This document shows positions 1-10,500 of a DNA stretch of 64,000 nucleotides, piece after piece. This DNA comes from Proteromonas lacertae (taxonomy: Eukaryota > Sar > Bigyra > Opalinata > Proteromonadidae). Positions within the stretch are counted from its first letter, which is position 1. Every line of letters starts with the position of its first letter. A program made the position numbers and the translations under genes. The stretch lies in contig NGBS01000023.1 of assembly GCA_002245135.1 (NCBI GenBank), forward strand, positions 39,639 through 103,638. The letters run 5' to 3'. The notes below the pieces were generated by a model. The model saw nothing but the letters and a program-made list of their open reading frames with translations. It did not search any database and had not been told where the DNA came from.

Positions 1-2835
1 GTTAAAGTGAATTTATTAAACTTCATGGCTACAGAAGACGGTTTATCTGATCAAATGTTAGGAATTGTAGTAAAGAAAGAAAGAGCAGAATTAGAAGAAA
101 GAAGAGAAAGATGTCTATTAGAAAGATCAGAGAATCAAAAAGAGTTGAAAAGAATAGAAGCAAAGATATTACAAATGATTAGTAGTGCTGAAGGTAATAT
201 ATTGGATGATGAAAGTTTGATTGAAGCATTATCAGAATCAAAGATTACTTCAAATGATGTACAAGAAAGAGAGACTCAAGCTGAAAGAACAGAAAATATG
301 ATTACTTCTACAAGAGAGAAATATCAAGCTGTATCTGAAAGAGCTTCTTTGTTATTCTTTTGTATTTCTGATTTAGCTGGAATTGATAATATGTATCAAT
401 ATTCATTAGAATGGTTTGTTGGATTGTTTAATAGAGCTATTGAAATTGCACCAAGATCAGATAAAATCGATGAAAGATCACAATTTTTGATTAATAGTTT
501 TACTTATTTGATATATACTAATGTCTGTAGAAGTTTATTTGGAGTTCATCATTTATTATTCTCATTTTTAATGTGTACAAAGATAATGACATCACAGAAT
601 CTTATACAATCAACAGAATATAGATATTTCTTAACTGGTAATACAGCAATGGAAATACATCAAGAGAATCCATGTGTAGATGAAGAAACAGGTAAGAAAT
701 GGTTAAGTGATGAAGTATGGAAAGATTTATATGGATTACATGATATTGAGTCATTTACAAAGTTTATTGATGATATAATAGAGAATCCAGAGATGATAAG
801 AATAGTTGTTGATTCTGTCAATCCTAATGAAGATATGAAAGAAATAATAGAACCTTATGAATTCAGTAGTTTTCAACAATTAACAATTATGAGATTCTTA
901 CGTTTAGATAAATTAGTTTCATTTATACAGTCATTTATATGTGATAATATGGAAAAGAAGTATGTAGAATCACCACCATTTGACTTAAATGCTGCTTTTA
1001 ATGATAGTACCTGTGTTACTCCAATTATATTCATGTTATCACCAGGTGCAGATCCAATGAAAGATTTCTTCAGTTTAGCAGAAGAGTGTAAATATGAAAA
1101 GAAATTAAAAACATTATCACTAGGTCAAGGTCAAGGTCCAATCGCTGAAAGTGCAATATTAGAAGCAGTAGATAAAGGTACTTGGGTTGTATTACAGAAT
1201 TGTCATTTAGCTATTAGTTGGTTACCAACATTAGAATCATTATGTGAAGGTATCACTGTAGATAGATGTAATCCAACATTTAGATTATGGTTAACCTCGA
1301 AACCAACAGAAGCATTTCCAGTATCCATCTTACAGAATGGTGTAAAAATCACTAAAGAAGCACCAAAAGGATTAAGATCCAATTTAATTGGTTCTTATTT
1401 AAGTTATAGTAATAAGATGTATGATAAATGTCCCAGAGCTAAAGATATGCATAGATTGTTATATGGTTTATCATTCTTCCATGCATTAGTACAAGAAAGA
1501 CGTAAATATGGTCCATTAGGTTGGAATATATCTTATGAATTCAATGATAGTGATTTAAGAATCAGTGTTGCACAATTGGAATTATTCTTATCCACTTGTA
1601 AATCAGCTGAAGATATTCGTTATGATGCATTGCTATATTTGACAGGTGAATGTAATTATGGTGGAAGAGTAACAGATATGTGGGACAGAAGAACGTTAAA
1701 CTGTATTTTGGAGGATTTCTATAATCCAAATGTATTAGAAAATGGATATTTATTCACTGAGGATCCTACATATACTATACCTGAATATGGTCCAATCACT
1801 GGTGTTGTTGATTTTATTAAAACATTACCATTGAATGATGGTCCAGCTGTGTTTGGCTTACATCAAAATGCTGATATAACATGTACAATTTCCGAATCAA
1901 AGACATTAATAAACAATTTATTATCTTTACAACCAAGAACATCAAGTAGTAATGATAGTAGTAATGAGAATTCAGGTACAAATAGTTTACTAACAGTAGT
2001 TGATGATTTAAGAGAAAGAATTCCAGGTACATTTGATGTAGAAGGTGTTTCAATATTATATCCAGTGAAATATGAACAATCAATGAATACTGTATTACAA
2101 CAAGAATTACAAAGATATAACAAATTATTATCCAAAATAGATTCATCCTTAGAACAACTAAAGAAAGCAATTAAAGGATTGATTGTTATGTCAATTGATT
2201 TAGAGGAATTAGCTGGAAGTATAGAGAAAGGTTTAGTACCAGAACTATGGAAAACAGTATCATATCCATCATTGAAACCACTTGGTTCATGGATTAAAGA
2301 TTTAATAGAAAGAATAGATTTCTTCAAACATTGGATTGATGAAGGACCAGCTAGTAATTTCTGGATAAGTGGATTCTTCTTTACACAATCATTCTTGACA
2401 GGTATTTTACAGAATTGTGCAAGAGCTCATCAAATACCAATTGATGCATTAGGTTTTGATTTCCAAGTCTTAACAACTGAAGAAGAAAGTAGTATAACCG
2501 AAGCACCAAAAGAAGGATGTTATATTCATGGTTTATTCTTGGAAGGTGCAAAATGGAATAGTGAAGAGATGGTGTTAGATGAACAAGATCCAAAAGAATT
2601 ATATTGTGTAGTTCCAACCATTCAATTAATACCAAAAGAGACTGTAAATATTGATATGAATAGTCATAGATATACATGTCCTGTATATAAAACATCTGAG
2701 AGAAGAGGTGTATTATCAACAACTGGTCATTCTACTAACTTTGTGGTTGAAATGTATTTGCCCATGAAAGAAGAACATGATGAGAATCATTGGGTTAAGA
2801 GAGGAACAGCATTATTAACACAATTGAATAGTTAA
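1..2835 (+). CDS. Axonemal dynein heavy chain, C-terminal part (5' truncated by window)
   Basis: This is the C-terminal 944 residues of a dynein heavy chain, the microtubule minus-end motor ATPase; the frame is open from base 1, so the gene starts outside the window. It opens just after the stalk, in the AAA5 region, with the family hallmark LSDQMLGIVVKKER. A conserved LSPGADP leads into AAA6, followed by GQGQGPIAE and WVVLQNCHLA (around residues 375-405). The C-terminal domain ends with CPVYKTSERRGVLSTTGHST and HWVKRGTALLTQL. That YKTSERRGxLSTTGHSTN tail is typical of axonemal rather than cytoplasmic heavy chains, so the organism should build a motile flagellum. An Asn/Ser-rich insert (SSSNDSSNENSGTN) lies near residue 650. 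No intron interrupts this part. The inner-arm versus outer-arm class cannot be fixed without the motor core. Confidence 0.95.
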   Translation, partial: VKVNLLNFMATEDGLSDQMLGIVVKKERAELEERRERCLLERSENQKELKRIEAKILQMISSAEGNILDDESLIEALSESKITSNDVQERETQAERTENMITSTREKYQAVSERASLLFFCISDLAGIDNMYQYSLEWFVGLFNRAIEIAPRSDKIDERSQFLINSFTYLIYTNVCRSLFGVHHLLFSFLMCTKIMTSQNLIQSTEYRYFLTGNTAMEIHQENPCVDEETGKKWLSDEVWKDLYGLHDIESFTKFIDDIIENPEMIRIVVDSVNPNEDMKEIIEPYEFSSFQQLTIMRFLRLDKLVSFIQSFICDNMEKKYVESPPFDLNAAFNDSTCVTPIIFMLSPGADPMKDFFSLAEECKYEKKLKTLSLGQGQGPIAESAILEAVDKGTWVVLQNCHLAISWLPTLESLCEGITVDRCNPTFRLWLTSKPTEAFPVSILQNGVKITKEAPKGLRSNLIGSYLSYSNKMYDKCPRAKDMHRLLYGLSFFHALVQERRKYGPLGWNISYEFNDSDLRISVAQLELFLSTCKSAEDIRYDALLYLTGECNYGGRVTDMWDRRTLNCILEDFYNPNVLENGYLFTEDPTYTIPEYGPITGVVDFIKTLPLNDGPAVFGLHQNADITCTISESKTLINNLLSLQPRTSSSNDSSNENSGTNSLLTVVDDLRERIPGTFDVEGVSILYPVKYEQSMNTVLQQELQRYNKLLSKIDSSLEQLKKAIKGLIVMSIDLEELAGSIEKGLVPELWKTVSYPSLKPLGSWIKDLIERIDFFKHWIDEGPASNFWISGFFFTQSFLTGILQNCARAHQIPIDALGFDFQVLTTEEESSITEAPKEGCYIHGLFLEGAKWNSEEMVLDEQDPKELYCVVPTIQLIPKETVNIDMNSHRYTCPVYKTSERRGVLSTTGHSTNFVVEMYLPMKEEHDENHWVKRGTALLTQLNS

Positions 2836-2923
2836 TTCTTTTATATTTTTATTCTTTTATAATATTATTTTTCATTTCAAAATCTTAAAAATAACATATT
2901 AATAATATCAATTTTCATTTCAT

Positions 2924-4647
2924 TTAGTAGTTAAAACTACAAATATCAACTTTCGCATTTGGTAGTACAAAGAAATTCTATTATATAAATATTATATAGA
3001 TATATACTATTGAATGTCCATCAACAGTTATTATTCCTTTACCTTCTTTACCAGATAAATCAGGTAATTCACCTTTATCGTTTAAATGTAACTTCACTCC
3101 ATTCAAATATACTCTTTTAGCATCTAAACTATCAGCTGTAAAGTAAATTTCATTAAGAAATTCTCTATTTTAAGATTTATTATTTAATTAAATAGGATAT
3201 TCTATATTCTTTTCTTTCAACATTTTCAAATTCTATATCTTTACTTGTTATGTTTACAGATTCTTTTAACAAATTTAATACTTCAATTACTATGCCTCCA
3301 GAATATTCACATGAACATTGACCATAGATTCGAATCATTTTATTAGAACTACTTACACTTAAGATTTTATTTCCTACTATATTTCGCCATACTTTCATTA
3401 CATAATAATCACTATTTGGTTCACGACTTTCATCTCTTTCTAATAAAGAATACCAACCACCTACAAATGCTTGACGAAATTGAGCTTTTATACCAACTTC
3501 AGCTAAACCTGCTAAATCATCAACATAATAGAATGATGAAACAAATCTATCAGTTACATTATCATGTCCACTATCACAAGCAGCTGCTCCCTCACCCATA
3601 TATATCTTCATATTTGGATTCTTTGATTTCTTAACCAACTATACATAATTGAAATGATTCTTGTATATATTTATACATTAACAATACTTTTAGCTGCATC
3701 AATGTGGCTATTTAAAAAAGATGGAGTAATTATTTTTTGTAATATATCATCATCTTTACCATTAGTGTCATCTAACAACAACAATAAATATATGTTTATA
3801 TATACAGTGATGATAGTTAATAATATCTAATAAATCATTTTCTATTAATGGATTTAAATATTCTGGTTTAACAGCAGTGTGATCTGGTCCAATTATCTTT
3901 GGTCTTACATCTTTATTTGGCCATAATCTTTCAATTTCTTTCTTAAACATTACATAATCATCAAATTCCTGTTTTGGAGTAATATCGTAATCTAATTCAT
4001 TTCCTAATTCCAATCCATATATTAAACCATTTTCATAATAACGTTTTTCTTTAATAAATTTCAACAATTGGAATGAGTTTTTATAGTCCCATTTTGCTCT
4101 TTTGTCCTGATATCTTCCGCCCATTCCATTGATTCCGTATATCAATTGTATTCCAGTTTCATTGCAGAATTGAACAATCTCATCAAATCTTTTGGGTGTC
4201 ATACACAAAATACCAGGACAATAATATGGATTTCCTTTATAGCTACAATATAAATAATTAAACATTTAAACATACTAAGTAACTGGAGGATCTTCAAAAT
4301 CATATGGTATTGAATCAGCTACAGTTCCACCAATTCTTAAAATAGCTGGTTTTAACACTAATAATATAATAAAATTCGATAATACTTTCAACAAGATAAG
4401 TCAACCTTGATTCTTTCAAATTGAGTGTAATTACACTGCAATTAATCCATGCATTGGATTGTAATGAGATATTAGGATACCAATAATCTAAAGTAAACGA
4501 TGCATAGAAGTCTTCAACAACATTTACTGGTTTTGTGAGATTTAAACCAACGTCAACATTTTTCTACTCATTCGTATTTTAAAATTATACAGCATCAGCT
4601 ATAAATATAGCGGTAGCTAATAATAACAGGGTAAGTAAGAATTTCAT
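2924..4647 (-). CDS. Heparanase-like glycoside hydrolase (GH79), intact copy
   Basis: Secreted GH79 endo-beta-glucuronidase/heparanase-like enzyme expected to cleave acidic polysaccharides. I assembled it from several exons with GTAT...TAG introns: a signal peptide (MKFLLTLLLLATAIFIADA), then KNVDVGLNLTKP, ILRIGGTVADS, the proton-donor motif LELGNELDY, the nucleophile-region motif IYMGEGAAA and a C-terminal beta domain ending FFVLPNAKVDICSFNY, which parallels the heparanase tail FFVxRNAKV. The ATG at 4647 starts a clean signal peptide. One junction near 3164-3201 lacks a GT donor: coding sequence up to KEYR must join EFLNEIYF across about 37 bases containing a stop. This could be a non-canonical intron or a real lesion. 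The gene is divergent to a mirrored, damaged copy and shares about 90 bp of promoter with it. Substrate specificity is inferred only from the family. Confidence 0.8.
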
Positions 4648-4667
4648 TATTATAAAAAATCTTTAAT

Positions 4668-4726
4668 TGTGTTTAAAAAATAGTATTCGTTAGTTATATA
4701 ACGAATATTTTTTCATAAACACAATT
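4668..4726. promoter_or_regulatory. Palindromic shared promoter between the divergent heparanase-like copies
   Basis: The 89 bases between the two start codons hold a nested inverted repeat. Outer arms read TGTGTTTA and TAAACACA; the inner perfect 9-bp arms are TATTCGTTA and TAACGAATA, separated by GTTATA. The symmetry is that of the flanking gene duplication, so the motif may simply sit on the duplication axis. However, the same half-site (AATATTCGTT/AACGAATATT) recurs upstream of the START gene at 6623-6653, which favours a functional element. Confidence 0.45.
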
Positions 4727-4736
4727 TTTTTGGAAC

Positions 4737-6455
4737 ATGAATTTCTCACTCGCGGTATTATTTTTAGCTGCTGCTGTATTTGTAGCTGCTGCTGTATATT
4801 TTATTAAATATTATAAAATAGAAAAATGTTGAAGTTGGTTTAAATCTCACAAAACCAGTAAATGTCATTGAAGACTTCTATGCATCTTTTACATTTGACT
4901 ATTGGTATCCTAATATATCCTATCAATCCAATGCATGGATTAATTCAAGTGTTATAACACTCAATTTAAAGAATCCAAGGTTAACATATCTTGCTAATAG
5001 TATAAAAGCAGTTCATTAATTTAATAGTGTTAAAACCAGCTATTTTGAGAATTGGAGGAACTGTAGCTGATTCAATACCATATGATTTTGAAGATCCTCC
5101 AGTTACCTTAGTATATTTAGATATTTTATAGACATATCATATAGTTTTAGAGGGTTTCCATATTATTGTCCTGGTATATTATGTATGACACCCAAAAGAT
5201 TTGATGAGATTGTTCAATTCTGCAATGAAACTGGAATAAAACTGATATACGGAATCAATGGAATGAGTGGTAGATATAACAATACAAAAGCAGCATGGAA
5301 TTATAAAAATGCATTCCAATTATTGAATTTTATTAAAGAAAAGAATTATGTTGTAATATATGGATTGGAATTAGGAAATGAATTAGATTATAATATCACT
5401 ACCAAAACAAGAGGTTGAAGACTTTAAAATATTTAAGAAAGAAATTGAAAGATTATGGCCAAATAAAGATGTAAGACCAAAGATAATTGGACCAGATCAC
5501 ACTGCTGTTAAACCAGAATATTTAAATCCATTAATAGAAAATGATTTATTAGATATTATTAACTATCATCACTGTATATATAAACATATATTTATTGTTG
5601 TTGTTAGATGACACTAATGGTAAAGATGATGATATATTACAAAAAATAATTACTCCATCTTTTTTAAATAGCCACATTGATGCAGCTAAAAGTATTGTTA
5701 ATGTATAAATATATACAAGAATCATTTCAATTATGTATAGTTGGTTAAGAAATCAAAGAATCCAAATATGAAGATATATATGGGTGAGGGAGCAGCTGCT
5801 TGTGATAGTGGACATGATAATGTAACTGATAGATTTGTTTCATCATTCTATTATGTTGATGATTTAGCAGGTTTAGCTGAAGTTGGTATAAAAGCTCAAT
5901 TTCGTCAAGCATTTGTAGGTGGTTGGTATTCTTTATTAGAAAGAGATGAAAGTCGTGAACCAAATAGTGATTATTATGTAATGAAAGTATGGCGAAATAT
6001 AGTAGGAAATAAAATCTTAAGTGTAAGTAGTTCTAATAAAATGATTCGAATCTATGGTCAATGTTCATGTGAATATTCTGGAGGCATAGTAATTGAAGTA
6101 TTAAATTTGTTAAAAGAATCTGTAAACATAACAAGTAAAGATATAGAATTTGAAAATGTTGAAAGAAAAGAATATAGAATATCCTATTTAATTAAATAAT
6201 AAATCTTAAAATAGAGAATTTCTTAATGAAATTTACTTTACAGCTGATAGTTTAGATGCTAAAAGAGTATATTTGAATGGAGTGAAGTTACATTTAAACG
6301 ATAAAGGTGAATTACCTGATTTATCTGGTAAAGAAGGTAAAGGAATAATAACTGTTGATGGACATTCAATAGTATATATCTATATAATATTTATATAATA
6401 GAATTTCTTTGTACTACCAAATGCGAAAGTTGATATTTGTAGTTTTAACTACTAA
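4737..6455 (+). pseudogene. Heparanase-like (GH79) second copy, frameshifted
   Basis: Mirror-image copy of the neighbouring GH79 gene, starting with a possible signal peptide (MNFSLAVLFLAAAVFVAAA) and a GTAT...TAG intron. Compared with the intact copy it carries an extra C at the first donor-side junction near 5106 (GTTACCTTAG versus GTTACTTAG), which puts the following intron out of phase. It also has an extra base near 5400, where ITxKQE becomes out-of-frame and stops at TGA (5416-5418). The middle region has lost a few codons (KRYYENGLIYG reduced to KNYVVIYG). The last 1072 bases are identical to the other copy, including the GEGAAA nucleophile segment and C-terminal domain. It therefore looks like a decaying copy whose 3' half was recently converted. 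Assembly indels are an alternative explanation. Confidence 0.65.
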
Positions 6456-6622
6456 ATGAAATGAAAATTGATATTATTAATATGTTATTTTTAAGATTTT
6501 GAAGAAATGAAATAATAAAACTTAAAAAATTATATACAACCAATGTTTATACTTTGCATTCCTTAATAATTCTATTTTTAATAATGCAGTAGTAATTTAT
6601 TCATTTTACATAAAATCAAAAT

Positions 6623-6653
6623 AATATTCGTTTCTTTTATTAAAACGAATATT
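6623..6653. promoter_or_regulatory. Inverted repeat upstream of START-domain gene
   Basis: A perfect 11-bp inverted repeat (AATATTCGTTT and AAACGAATATT) lies about 40-70 bases before the ATG at 6694. The half-site matches the palindrome in the heparanase divergent promoter. It could bind a dimeric regulator or mark a core promoter; function is inferred from position and recurrence only. Confidence 0.4.
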
Positions 6654-6693
6654 TTTTTAGAATCAAATTTTATTCTTTTTTATATTCATTGAA

Positions 6694-7439
6694 ATGAGCG
6701 GATTTGGAACAGCACCTTTACCACCAGAATATGCGTATTGATTGAAAAATATGATATGTATAGAGATAAATTCAAAGCAAACATGGAATGGTTTAAAAAA
6801 GCATGTGATCCAAAAGGACCATTTGGATGGGTATCAGGAGGTAATAATGAAGGTGTAGATTGCTATTCTGCAACAGTAGATAACAATATGTGTTTTATGG
6901 GTAAAATGAAGTTCCCTTATCCAAGTTATGTATTGTTTGATTTAATAAGAAGTAACGATGCAATAAAGAAGTATGATGAAATGCTTGAAAAAGCTGAAAT
7001 GGTGAAACAAGTTGATGCTCAATGTTCTATTGCTCATAGAGTGTATTCAGACCAATTTCCAGCCTGGGGTAGAGATTTTGTTACTATTTCTCATTGGGAA
7101 GTACATCCAGATGGAGTTATTGAATTTGATTCTTTTACTGAGAAGCCAGAAGATTCATTGAAAATGGTTCCTGAAGTGAATCATAAAGTTAGAGGTGTAA
7201 TTAATCATGCTGGATATTTAATTGAACCAGAAACTGAAGAATCTTGTAATGTTACTTATGCAGTTCAAATGGATATATGTGGATCTGTTCCTGGCTTTAT
7301 TGCTAATCGTGTACTCTCTAAACAACCACTATGTTTAGCTGTAATGAAGAAGTTTTTAGCAAAATGTGATTTAAGTGGTATTTGTAAAGATCCTGTAAAG
7401 AATATATCTGAAGGTGAAAGAGCATATTTTGATTTTTAA
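6694..7439 (+). CDS. START-domain lipid-binding protein
   Basis: Small protein (about 238 residues) that is essentially a single START domain, a helix-grip fold that binds a lipid or sterol in a cavity and moves or senses it. Exon 1 (6694-6734) gives MSGFGTAPLPPEYA; a 29-nt intron (6735-6763, GTATTG...TATAG) restores the frame into DKFKANMEWFKKACD. Domain landmarks are GWVSGGNNEGVDCYS, the strand SIAHRVYSDQFPAWGRDFV, and the C-terminal helix SVPGFIANRVLSKQP, which is a typical StAR/PCTP-like ending. There is no signal peptide, membrane segment or extra domain, so it is probably cytosolic. A shorter ATG start inside the intron would lose the N-terminal helix, which is why I prefer the spliced start. 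Confidence 0.82.
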
Positions 7440-7582
7440 ATCAGAATCAATAGAATAATGATATAAGTATTGTATAGTTTTTTGTAAGAATTGGTTAAAA
7501 TTGTGGTGCGAAAATTTTCATATTATTCTTTTCTCACATCACCATCACTTCAGATTATATTTTTTTGTCTCTTTTTACATCA

Positions 7583-10500
7583 ATGTCTGATAAAAACGTT
7601 GATACACTTTTGGACGATGTATATTTTATAAGTTATTGCTTTTATTTGATTTATAGATCCGAAACAAGCCACTTGATGACAGAATAATGGCTTATTTAGA
7701 CTTAGGTAACTTGGTAAAAGCAAATACTGAATCAGTTATGAAAAGAATTGAGGATATATGTGATTGTATCGTTCACACTCTTACAAAGAAAGATGAAGGC
7801 ACAGAAACAATAGAGGTTGCAATGAAATGTATGGAAGCTTGTATAAATAAAGCTGGAGGAGATCAGTTGAAGCATCTTACTGAAGCACTAGTTCAGAAGC
7901 TAATCGAAGAGAAAAAAAATTGTGACAGTTTTATGATGGGTTTAAAATCTATCATTACAAATGCTAATAAGGAGTTTGTTCCAATGATAGCAGATTTGTC
8001 AATAAACCAATTAGTTGATGCTTTAGCTAATACTTCAATCTCAGATGATGTAGTATATGGAATATTATTTGTCTTATCAAACGACTTCAATGTAGCAGGT
8101 AAAACAATTATTGTAAGAAAAGATGCAAGTCAAGCTAAAGATGTAGATGAAATGTTAAAGAAGTTGATTTCAAGAGCTTTAGAGTTAGTTTATCATCCTG
8201 CAAGTCGTATCGGTAACGAATCTATTGATTTATTGAAGGTTTTAACTCCTCATATTTCATCCAAAATCTTAGCAACAATTGTTCCAACATTATTAACTTC
8301 AATGGCTGATAAGAGTAAGTGTTATCGTTCTATCTGTTGCTTGAGTAGTATATTGACCAGTACAGCTAGTAGATTAGTGAAATATCATAAAGAAATAATG
8401 GAGAAATTAAAGGCAGTGAAGAATGAACAACAATTGTCATCAGCTGATCAAGAACCTTGTGAAATTATTGAAAGAATTCAATTTTGTTACAGCAGTCTAG
8501 TATCCACAGGAAGAGATGAAATACGTATATATATTGAACCAATGTTGGAGGAAATAACTCAAGATATGGTGTTTGATCCAAATTACAATTACGATTGCGC
8601 TGTAGCAACACCAAGTGGAAATGCAATGGAAGAAGATAATAATGATAATGATGATGATGAGAATGAATATGAAGATGATGGATTTGAATATGAAGATGAG
8701 CCTGAAGATGATGATGATTATGGTTGGAAAATCAGAAGAGGATCTGTTCAATTATTAAACAGTATAGTGAATAGTAAAATGATTCCATTATCAAAGGTTT
8801 ATGCATTATGTTCAGAAACTTTGTTTTTATGTTTTAGAGAGCATGATGAATTAACAAGATTGGAAGTAATCAAATCAGCAATGAATTTATTAAATAAAAT
8901 GATATTTAAATCTGATAAGAGTGAAATTGTTGCTGAAAATCCATCTTCATTCCCATTAAGAGGAAGAACTCAATCATTCAGAGTTCCATTGAAAGATGAC
9001 GCACCTGCATTAAGTGAGAAAATATATGAATTATTAACAAGTGGATTATCAATGCCAATTAGAAGCCAATTATTTGCATTTTTATCAACTTTCTTTAAAT
9101 CATGTGCTTCACTAGGAATGAGTGTAGAAAAACAGATTAATAAAGTATCTGAATTGATACAAATACATATTAAAAACTTTAAAGATTTTCCAGATGATGG
9201 TAAATTTAATATTTTGGATAGTTTATTATCATTTGTATTATTCTTCAGAGATAATGAAATCACTACTCATTTAGAATCAATCTTATTAATAGTTGGAGAT
9301 TTATCTAAATATAATTTTAATAATAAATTATTATCTACTTATTTATCAATAATAAATACTTTAATCATTAAATGTTCAGATAATGAAACGAATTATAAAG
9401 TGTTTAGTAATAGTCATAAAGATATATATAATTACTTATGGAATTTATTAAACAGTAAAGAAAGTGAACAACAGATTAAAGATTCATGTTGTGATATTAT
9501 TGGCTTATTAATTAGATATTTTGGTTTTCCAAAAGATATTAAAAGCGATGATTTTTATAAATACATCAGTTCTAAAGTGGTAATTGATAATTCAAGATAT
9601 CATGCAATCTTATGTATTATTCAAATAGTACAAACTAAAGTGAAAATTGATTTAAAATACTTTGCTAAAGATGATTTATTGATTGAATTAACTAAATATA
9701 TGAACCATCATAGTAGAGATATTCAAAAAGCATCAATTAGCTGTTATAAGTTATTATTAACTAATTTGAAATTAGCTATAAAACCTGAAGTTTTACAACA
9801 TTTATTAGATCAAATTAACACATTATATCATGCTGGAAAACAATATTATGTTATTGTAGTCGATATGTTGGATATATTATCAATAATTGTAACAACCAAT
9901 GTCAAAGTCGATAAGAATGGTTTAAAGGACATGGTATTCCATATGATGAAATATACTCAATTATCTGATGATCATTTGAATATTATAGCTAACTTTATTA
10001 TCGTATTATCTGATAATACTTTACCATTAGCATCCATATTAGATGATTATTTCAAATTATATAAGAATGATAATGAAATACAAAATAATAATACAAATCT
10101 AGCTAAAGTCTGTGCTTCTATTATCACTCATATAGTTAAAAACTCTAAAGAGAATCCAATTGAGAAATTATATCAATACAAACAGAATAATACTAATGAT
10201 GTTATAATTCCATTATACTTTAAAGTAATTGGCCAATTTGGTTATAATAATAAAATACTGAATTATTTACCATCCTTTGATAAAGATATTCCTACATTAA
10301 TGACTGCTTATACTGATCCAGTTATTATCTCATCTTTATCTTATTGTTTTGCTTTATCTACATTAGGAAGTATGAATGAGTTATTTCCATTATTGTTGAA
10401 GTATTGTGTAGAAATTAATACATTCCATTATTATTCATCTTTATATACCTTAGTACAAACTATTAGAAGTAAAAATATATCCGTTTCAGTTGATAATATT

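Larger units (their letters stand above)
2876..6503. repeat. Large inverted repeat carrying the heparanase-like gene pair
   Basis: Bases 2876-3947 and 5432-6503 are inverted copies of equal length (1072 bp). Mirrored coordinates sum to 9379 throughout, the 152-codon ORFs inside are identical, and the arms extend past the stop codons into 3' flanks. The 1.48-kb centre (3948-5431) holds the 5' halves of both genes; these are homologous but clearly diverged, with substitutions and indels. Near-identity at the outer halves and divergence at the centre suggest an older inverted duplication followed by gene conversion of the outer arms. Confidence 0.85.

Noticed and set aside
3180-3638. Stand-alone 152-residue gene starting MVKKSKN
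   Set aside because: It is an internal exon of the GH79 gene; the start lies at an intron acceptor and enzyme motifs continue upstream.
3416-5963. 72-codon antisense ORFs inside the heparanase-like copies
   Set aside because: They are exact shadows on the opposite strand of the conserved enzyme sequence, and low-complexity.
8497-8751. Minus-strand ORF of I and F runs in CAND1
   Set aside because: It mirrors the acidic GAT-repeat loop of CAND1; composition artefact.
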